From: Sorghum bicolor
Lineage: Eukaryota > Streptophyta > Magnoliopsida > Poales > Poaceae
NCBI RefSeq assembly: GCF_000003195.3
Contig: NC_012870.2
Location: forward strand, 5,882,501-5,946,500
Direction: 5' to 3'
Length of the DNA stretch: 64,000 nt
Shown here: one piece after another, positions 58,339 to 64,000 of the stretch
How the letters are laid out: each line of letters begins with the position of its first letter
Position numbering within the stretch: position 1 is the first letter of the stretch
Notes under the pieces: model-generated
The model's input: only the letters and a program-made list of their open reading frames with translations
Databases searched by the model: none
Told to the model about the DNA's origin: nothing
Made by a program: the position numbers and the translations under genes

Positions 58339-58455
58339 CACCCAGTAGTACTGAGCACTGACACGCTCGCCTTATTATAACCACATCGCCTGGCGCCACT
58401 CCACACGGCACTCGCTCCAGTCTTCGGCGCCGGTCCGCGAGCAGATCAAGAGACG

Positions 58456-59994
58456 ATGGCCACGGCGACTTACCTCTCCTCCTTCCCGGCAGCGCCGTCG
58501 TCGCGCACCCGCCTGCGGCGGCAGACGACCAGGGCGACCGCGTCGGCGACCGACCGTCCGCGCGAGGTGGTGTCCCCGAAGCGCCGGCTCCCGCTGCGGA
58601 AGGTGCCGGGCGACTACGGCCTGCCGGTGCTGGGCGCGATCCGCGACCGGTTCGAGTACTTCTACGGTCCCGGCGGCCGGGACGGGTTCTTCACCTCCCG
58701 CGTGCGCGCGCACGGCTCCACCGTGGTGCGGCTCAACATGCCGCCGGGCCCCTTCGTGGCGCGCGACCCGCGCGTGGTGGCGCTCCTCGACGCCGCCTCC
58801 TTCCCGGTGCTCTTCGACACCTCGCTCGTCGACAAGACGGACCTCTTCACGGGCACCTTCATGCCTTCCACCGACCTCACCGGCGGCTACCGCGTGCTCT
58901 CGTACCTCGACCCCAGCGAGCCCAACCACGGGCCGCTCAAGACGCTCCTCTTCTACCTCCTGTCGCACCGGCGGCAGCACGTGATCCCCAAGTTCCGCGA
59001 GGTGTACGGCGACCTCTTCGGCCACATGGAGAACGAGCTGGCCAGGGTCGGCAAGGCCGACTTCGGGCACTACAACGACGCCGCCGCCTTCTCCTTCCTC
59101 TGCCAGGCGCTGCTGGGGCGCGACCCCGCCGAGTCGGCGCTCCAGGGCGACGGGCCCAAGCTGATCACCAAGTGGGTGCTGTTCCAGCTCAGCCCGCTGC
59201 TCAGCCTGGGCCTGCCCAAGCACGTCGAGGACTCCCTGCTCCACTCGTTCCGCCTGCCGCCGGCGCTGGTCAAGAAGGACTACGACCGGCTCGCCGACTT
59301 CTTCCGCGACGCGGGCAGGAGCGTCGTCGACGAGGGCGAGCGCCTCGGCATTGCGCGGGAGGAGGCGGTGCACAACATCCTGTTCGCCATGTGCTTCAAC
59401 TCCTTCGGCGGCATGAAGATCCTGTTCCCGTCGCTCGTCAAGTGGCTGGGCCGCGCCGGCGCGCGCACGCACGGGCGGCTGGCGACGGAGGTGCGCGACG
59501 CCGTGCGCGCGCACGGCGGCGAGGTGACCATGAAGGCGCTGGCGGAGATGCCGCTGGTGAAGTCGGCCGTGTACGAGGCGCTGCGGATCGAGCCCCCCGT
59601 GGCGATGCAGTACGGGCGCGCCAAGCGGGACATGGTGGTGGAGAGCCACGACTACGGCTTCGAGGTCCGCGAGGGGGAGATGCTCTTCGGCTACCAGCCC
59701 ATGGCCACCAAGGACCCGCGCGTCTTCGCGCGCGCCGAGGAGTACGTGCCGGACAGGTTCCTCGGCGAGGATGGCGCGCAGCTGCTTCGACACGTCGTCT
59801 GGTCCAACGGGCCCGAGACGGTGTCGCCCACGCTGCAGGACAAGCAGTGCGCCGGCAAGGACTTCGTCGTGCTCATCGCGCGCCTCCTCGTCGCCGAGCT
59901 CTTCCTCCGCTACGACTCCTTCGACGTCCAGGTCGGCGCCTCCGCGCTGGGGTCGTCGGTGACCATCACCTCGCTCAAGAAAGCCACCTTCTGA
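58456..59994 (+). CDS. AOS: Allene oxide synthase (CYP74A), chloroplast, intronless
   Basis: Converts 13-hydroperoxy-octadecatrienoate to the unstable allene oxide, the first committed step of jasmonate synthesis in plastids. The protein has 512 residues in one exon, as usual for AOS. Residues 1-35 are Ser/Thr/Arg-rich like a transit peptide, followed by the CYP74 opening LPLRKVPGDYGLPVLGAIRD. Diagnostic CYP74 features: MPSTDLTGGYRVLSYLDPSEP, the shortened I-helix with FNSFGGMKILFP (Asn instead of the P450 Thr), K-helix YEALRIEPPV, PDRFLGEDG, and the haem-ligand loop DKQCAGKDF with Cys465, which carries the CYP74-specific insertion before Cys. It resembles AOS rather than hydroperoxide lyase in the GTFMPSTDLTGGYR block and in having a transit peptide. 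Only the first ATG gives a transit peptide. The large opposite-strand frame here is a shadow of its high GC at third codon positions. Confidence 0.96.
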   Translation: MATATYLSSFPAAPSSRTRLRRQTTRATASATDRPREVVSPKRRLPLRKVPGDYGLPVLGAIRDRFEYFYGPGGRDGFFTSRVRAHGSTVVRLNMPPGPFVARDPRVVALLDAASFPVLFDTSLVDKTDLFTGTFMPSTDLTGGYRVLSYLDPSEPNHGPLKTLLFYLLSHRRQHVIPKFREVYGDLFGHMENELARVGKADFGHYNDAAAFSFLCQALLGRDPAESALQGDGPKLITKWVLFQLSPLLSLGLPKHVEDSLLHSFRLPPALVKKDYDRLADFFRDAGRSVVDEGERLGIAREEAVHNILFAMCFNSFGGMKILFPSLVKWLGRAGARTHGRLATEVRDAVRAHGGEVTMKALAEMPLVKSAVYEALRIEPPVAMQYGRAKRDMVVESHDYGFEVREGEMLFGYQPMATKDPRVFARAEEYVPDRFLGEDGAQLLRHVVWSNGPETVSPTLQDKQCAGKDFVVLIARLLVAELFLRYDSFDVQVGASALGSSVTITSLKKATF

Positions 59995-60598
59995 GCTCTG
60001 AATCTCTGATCGATCGCCCGTCAAAGTCGCTGGAGGCGGGCACGTGCACTACCCTTTTTTTTTTCCTTTACCGTAGGATATACTGCGTTGTCCATGTCTG
60101 TCTGCCCCACCCCCAAATCCTTCCTTTTTCCTAGTGCCGTGATACTGTGTGATCGTCAGCTATAACAAAAATGTCTATTCTTAGTAAAATGAGAGACCAT
60201 TTTTCCTAGGGAGCTTCGGTGTCTGGAGATTTGATGTCAGAAAAATTGCTAGCGATCTAGGACGGAGGGAGACATGAACCTGCTGTTCATTCATGTTGCT
60301 TATCCATGACGGATCCATCAATGTAAAATGGACCGAGATATAAAGTAGGCGTAGGTGGACAGTGATGGCAAAGTACAATGTTCATCGGCTGCTATTAATC
60401 AGGCGGATGGGCTTGCAAATTATTGGTAGTGATTAACGCCAAACCTACCAACACTTCATTCTCTTGGGGTCCATGGAGTGGATTAGTTGTTGCATTATCA
60501 TTATTGGCTTAAGCCTTCTGTGACTGTTTATTGTATTGACAATGGCCACAAAAGCTGGTTTCTCAAAGCAGTCTAGTTGGGATCGTAAGGCCTTGTTT
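59995..60598. other. AOS 3' UTR and intergenic DNA
   Basis: A T-run at 60054-60066 and a downstream AT-rich stretch probably include the AOS 3' UTR. No gene or defined repeat follows before the MITE at 60599. Confidence 0.45.
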
Positions 60599-60831
60599 AG
60601 TTCACAAGAAATTTTGCAAAATTTTTCAGATTTCCCGTCACATCAAATCTTTAGACGTATGCATGGAGTATTAAATATAGACGAAAATAAAAACTAATTG
60701 CACAGTTTGGTCGAAATTGACGAGACGAATCTTTTGAGTCTAGTTAGTCCATGATTGGACAATATTTGTCAAATACAAACGAAAGTTCTACAGTGTCGAT
60801 TTTCCAAATTTTTTTTGAACTAAACAAGGCC
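60599..60831 (-). mobile_element. Tourist-like MITE downstream of AOS (copy 13, reverse)
   Basis: A 233-bp element starting GGCCTTGTTTAGTTC and ending GAACTAAACAAGGCC, with the reverse core GACGAGACGAATCTTTTGAG. It is flanked by TAA on the left (60596-60598) and TGA on the right (60832-60834), a one-base mismatch in the target duplication. It closely resembles copy 4 at 25219. Confidence 0.85.
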
Positions 60832-61462
60832 TGAACCTTGTTTATCGCTTGCTTGTAGCCTTGTACCACCATTTTCCAGTTGAACAGCTGGAAAGTGATC
60901 GAACTGACCTGACATTGACCGATGGTCCTGATTTCAGCAATTAAAGAATCTTGCCTTTCTTCCTTGGAATACACAAATTTTAAATGTTACTACATGGATT
61001 AAGCGCCGAAAAAATGTTCTGCGAGATTGGGAAAAAGGTTACTGCACTTGAAACTGTAGGGCGTTCATGCGATCACGAGCTCCTCGATGGGGCAGGGCAG
61101 CTTTGCCGACCGGCCACCCATTGAAATAGGAGCAACCGTACGGCCACCGCTTGAAATAGGAACAAGCAGCCATGTAACAGGGCATGGAGAACTTCAGCTT
61201 CTATTTACATGTCATATGTACTACAGGGCTTATAAAAGCGTAATGGTACCATACCATACCTTCGGGGAGGCAGCTAAAATGAACAGGCAACCAGGCATCG
61301 CTAACGGAATTGCCTCGCCTAACAGTTCCACCTTTCAGTGACAACTTTTCATAAAGGGGTACGCACTAGCAAAGATTCTCCCACCACATCAAAATCAACC
61401 AAACCAAAAGGGCAAAACGGGCAGAGGGGAAGCTTGGAATTCCAGGGTTGGAATAGAAATGG

Positions 61463-61624
61463 AACATGATAAGCAACATGCGTAACCACCCTAGCAGACC
61501 TGAATTGACAAAGATCTGACTCTTAGCAGCCACAGTATCAGTTAACATGATAAGCAACATGCGTAACCACCCTAGCAGACCTGAATTGACAAAGATCTGA
61601 CTCTTAGCAGCCACAGTATCAGTT
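61463..61624. repeat. 81-bp tandem duplication, apparently exact
   Basis: Units 61463-61543 and 61544-61624 both begin AACATGATAAGCAACATGCG and continue through TCTGACTCTTAGCAGCCACA to CAGTTA. I see no difference between them by eye. An exact copy implies a very recent event or an assembly artefact. Confidence 0.88.
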
Positions 61625-62274
61625 ACGAAAATATTCCAATTGATGCATTCAAGGTTTAAGTATCATGGTGCCTCGAGCAGTTCCACACTTCAAGTGTCAA
61701 TCCTTTACCAACTGACCACAAACGTCTGCAACTCACCTTCCTGGATACTTCTACACAAACGCCTGAAACTCACATTCCTGGATACTTCTGGTACATGGTC
61801 TAATCTCTAATGTAAGAGTTCAACATCCTCGATTCAACTCAGTATTTTCCATGATGGCAACTTCACCTATAAAATTGAGAAAAAAGAAACTTTATGAACC
61901 AACAGAACAGGTCGCAAGAAGGTCGCGATTAAAGAAACAAAAAAAAATGTGGGATGTAACACCAAACTCTACTGACAGATAAAAGAACTCCAGCTGAAAT
62001 CAGGGTCAACAGTCAGACAGACATTAGTAAAAATAACATGTGGCAGGCAATAACAAACTCTACTGACAGTAAACAAGTTATAGCTGAAATCATGGTCAAT
62101 GGTTGTCCAGACTTGTATTGGAATTTTTCAAAACTAGGACATCTATAATGGAATGATGAATTTAATTAACCCCGTCCACAACCAATCATCTATATTCGCT
62201 CTCCAGATAATTGAGCTAGCATACCTACTCCGCATTAGAAGTTAAAAAAATAAATATTTGAGTGCTTATGCTAT

Positions 62275-62478
62275 TTGCTAGCACCACTACCAAAGAATTT
62301 TCACATGCCAAGATTTTCTAGAGTGGCTGTCAGTTATGCAAAAGACATAGAAGATACGGAATGGCTTGATGCTGATCCAACTGTTGCTTTCTTTAATACT
62401 GAATCATGGGCCGCAAGGAATGATGTGCTATTGGACCACCCCAATTGCCTTATTCATTATGGCAACATGTCACCATAG
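62275..62478 (+). other. Unassigned open frame of 67 codons
   Basis: The frame reads like ordinary protein rather than low-complexity sequence (VAVSYAKDIEDTEWLDADP, FFNTESWAARNDVLLDH), and its codon use is balanced in an AT-rich setting. I do not recognise a family. It may be a relic exon or gene fragment; no flanking splice partners are obvious. The ATG position is not reliable. Confidence 0.3.
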
Positions 62479-63058
62479 TATCATAACAGACATGGCCTTG
62501 AAACCCATTAACAAATTGACAAATGGTTGATGGCTACTGCTAATGTGGATGAAGTTGGGTAGGATTATCAAATTTACGCAGTCCAATAGTCATTGGTAGC
62601 TGTTAATCTTCCATGAATAATTGTTCAGTTCAGCATAATTCAGAAATTGGTGAAAACAATTAGCCATTTGTGCTAACACTATTCTATTAACTGAAATTTT
62701 ATGCTTCAAGGAAAGGATAGCTGCTAAATTTGGACAGAGGACTTGTAAACAAAAGAAGAAAAATTCCATAATAGGAGTATTATCTTTAAAAAGAAGGCCC
62801 ATTTTCGTATCTAGTTATCAATAACAATATTGCAAAAGAATGTTCGATATATGCAGAATGTTTCAGTAAATCCAATTATGTAGAATATATAAGCTCATTT
62901 TCATTCCTTTTCTAACATCAAAAACTCATTGTGAGCCAAAGTCACTGGATGTAAGTGAATCGTTTGAATTTGTAGCCAATGACAACACAGATAGACATCA
63001 TGAAATATAGAGCTCCCTTTTCAATAACAAAATTGACTTACCAGATCATAATTCAACA

Positions 63059-63997
63059 CTAAAAGATGGACATATCAGGTGGTGGTCCATAAACTGATTT
63101 CCATGACAAGGGAACGATCCACCCATTTGGCCCATTTCCTGTATGCACACAGAAGTCAATTAAGAAGGCTACCCAAACATTTCTTATGATGACAGAATCC
63201 TAAAAGGATCGAGCTAGGGGGGGGGGGGGGGCAAACAGTCTGACAACAGATGAATAGATGGAAATACACTTTTCGTATCTTTAGTGAATTCAATCATCAA
63301 GAAAATAAGGGAATATGTGTTAATGTGGTATAGAAATGTACCATGGAATTTCTCAAGGTCATGACCTAGAAGTTTACATATTGCCTCAGCTAACTGGAAA
63401 GATTCTGGCATGTTGTCGCCTTCTGAGCAGTAGCACAGTACACAGGAAACTTTCAAGCCTTTAGCCTATCACAAATAAAGAGATATTATAACAGTGACTC
63501 AAGTTTTGAAGCGATAAAATCTTTTCAAGTTGAAACAAAATCAGACACCTTGCAGGCAGAGAAGAGTGCTGCAAATGGCAGGCTCACATAGTAATCATTT
63601 ATTGTCATCTCATCAGTATCATTATCCATATCTTCTGAAAGAGCACCACCCTCAACTAGGCTAGCAAGATAACTCCAACGTTTGTGAGATGGATTGTAAT
63701 CCTCAAGCTTCTTCCACCCCAATTTCTCATATTCTGGATCAGAACCATCTTCATTGCAACTTGAAAGGTAATACACCTGCATGTCACTACAATATAAAAC
63801 ATTGTTAACTAATGATATCAACATTGACAAAGAATCAATCCTATTAAGAGAACTGCTGCAGTTAGACATTTCAGTTACCTGGATGCATCAATTACCCTCC
63901 TCTTTCCAGAATCTAAACTTGAAATAATGACAATATGGTTCTTCCCAATGCTGCTTATGAAATCAGCAACATTTTTTGCAAATGAAACCATCATCCC
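63059..63997 (-). CDS. Proteasome assembly chaperone 2, last four exons (5' part outside window)
   Basis: Corresponds to the C-terminal part of proteasome assembly chaperone 2 (PAC2/PSMG2-like). This protein pairs with PAC1 to help the 20S proteasome alpha ring assemble in the cytosol and nucleus. Exons on the minus strand: 63997-63879 (after an AG acceptor at the window edge), 63786-63549, 63465-63342 and 63138-63059. The phases join throughout, giving 186 residues. Readable blocks: FISSIGKNHIVIISSLDSGK, YEKLGWKKLEDYNPSHKRW, an acidic SEDMDNDTDEMTINDYYVSL, CVLCYCSEGDNMPESFQLAE and the end WKSVYGPPPDMSIF, which parallels the 'W..P.SW...FG..PP...F' end of the animal protein. The N terminus and the true start lie beyond position 64000. 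Confidence 0.85.
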
Positions 63998-64000
63998 CTA

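Larger units (their letters stand above)
60835..63058. other. Intergenic or 3' region of the PAC2 gene
   Basis: About 2.2 kb. It contains the 81-bp tandem duplication (61463-61624) and an unassigned frame at 62275-62478, both listed separately. The part nearest 63058 presumably includes the 3' UTR of the PAC2 gene. Nothing else is recognised. Confidence 0.4.

Noticed and set aside
58375..60024. 549-codon open frame on the minus strand
   Set aside because: It is exactly antisense to the AOS gene. Its His/Arg/Val-rich, low-complexity sequence comes from the strong GC bias at third codon positions of AOS, and it shows no domain.

Overview
This is nuclear DNA from a plant, and everything points to a panicoid grass, most likely Sorghum or a close relative. 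Coding exons are very GC-rich at their 5' ends, introns are AT-rich with GT-AG borders, and the gaps between genes are full of small non-autonomous DNA transposons. These include a Tourist-like family ending in GGCCTTGTTTAG, Stowaway-like elements ending in CTCCCTCC, a hAT-like element and a CACTA end. There is no bacterial, plasmid or phage content. I recognise ten genes. I assembled the multi-exon models by joining exons by hand, checking reading phase and family homology.

Layout: plastid ribosomal protein S9 (+, 1715-4202); a TOD1/MUCI70-like glycosyltransferase (+, 4889-8264); about 8 kb of intergenic DNA with MITEs; a MIP1 leucine-zipper plus DUF547 protein (+, 16173-19964); a repeat nest that includes a duplicate of the preceding gene's 3' UTR; a PADRE/DUF4228 protein (-, 23643-24209); about 9 kb of transposon debris and featureless GC-rich DNA; a CASP-like 5 membrane protein (-, 33867-34642); a COR413 plasma-membrane protein (-, 35889-37874); a DYW-domain protein without a PPR tract (+, 39672-40586), tail-to-tail with a BTB/NPH3 protein (-, 40913-43334); about 8 kb of MITE-rich intergenic DNA; thioredoxin-like HCF164 (+, 51368-54034); allene oxide synthase CYP74A (+, 58456-59994); and the 3' part of proteasome assembly chaperone 2 (-, 63059 to the right edge).

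The genes do not form one pathway. This is an ordinary euchromatic grass neighbourhood. Three products act in plastids (uS9c in translation, HCF164 in cytochrome b6f assembly, AOS in jasmonate synthesis), and a fourth (the DYW protein) probably acts in organelle RNA editing. From memory, the order AOS, HCF164, COR413, CASP-like, RPS9 also occurs on rice chromosome 3, which would make this the matching sorghum chromosome 1 segment. I could not check that.

I found no convincing undescribed system. The observations most worth following are the short DYW protein without PPR repeats, a GC-AG intron that splits a Trp codon in the NPH3 gene, a hAT-like element with an intact 8-bp target duplication and GC-rich cargo in the RPS9 intron, a displaced second copy of the MIP1-like gene's 3' UTR, two abutting MITEs in opposite orientation, and a composite ABRE/DRE motif upstream of COR413.
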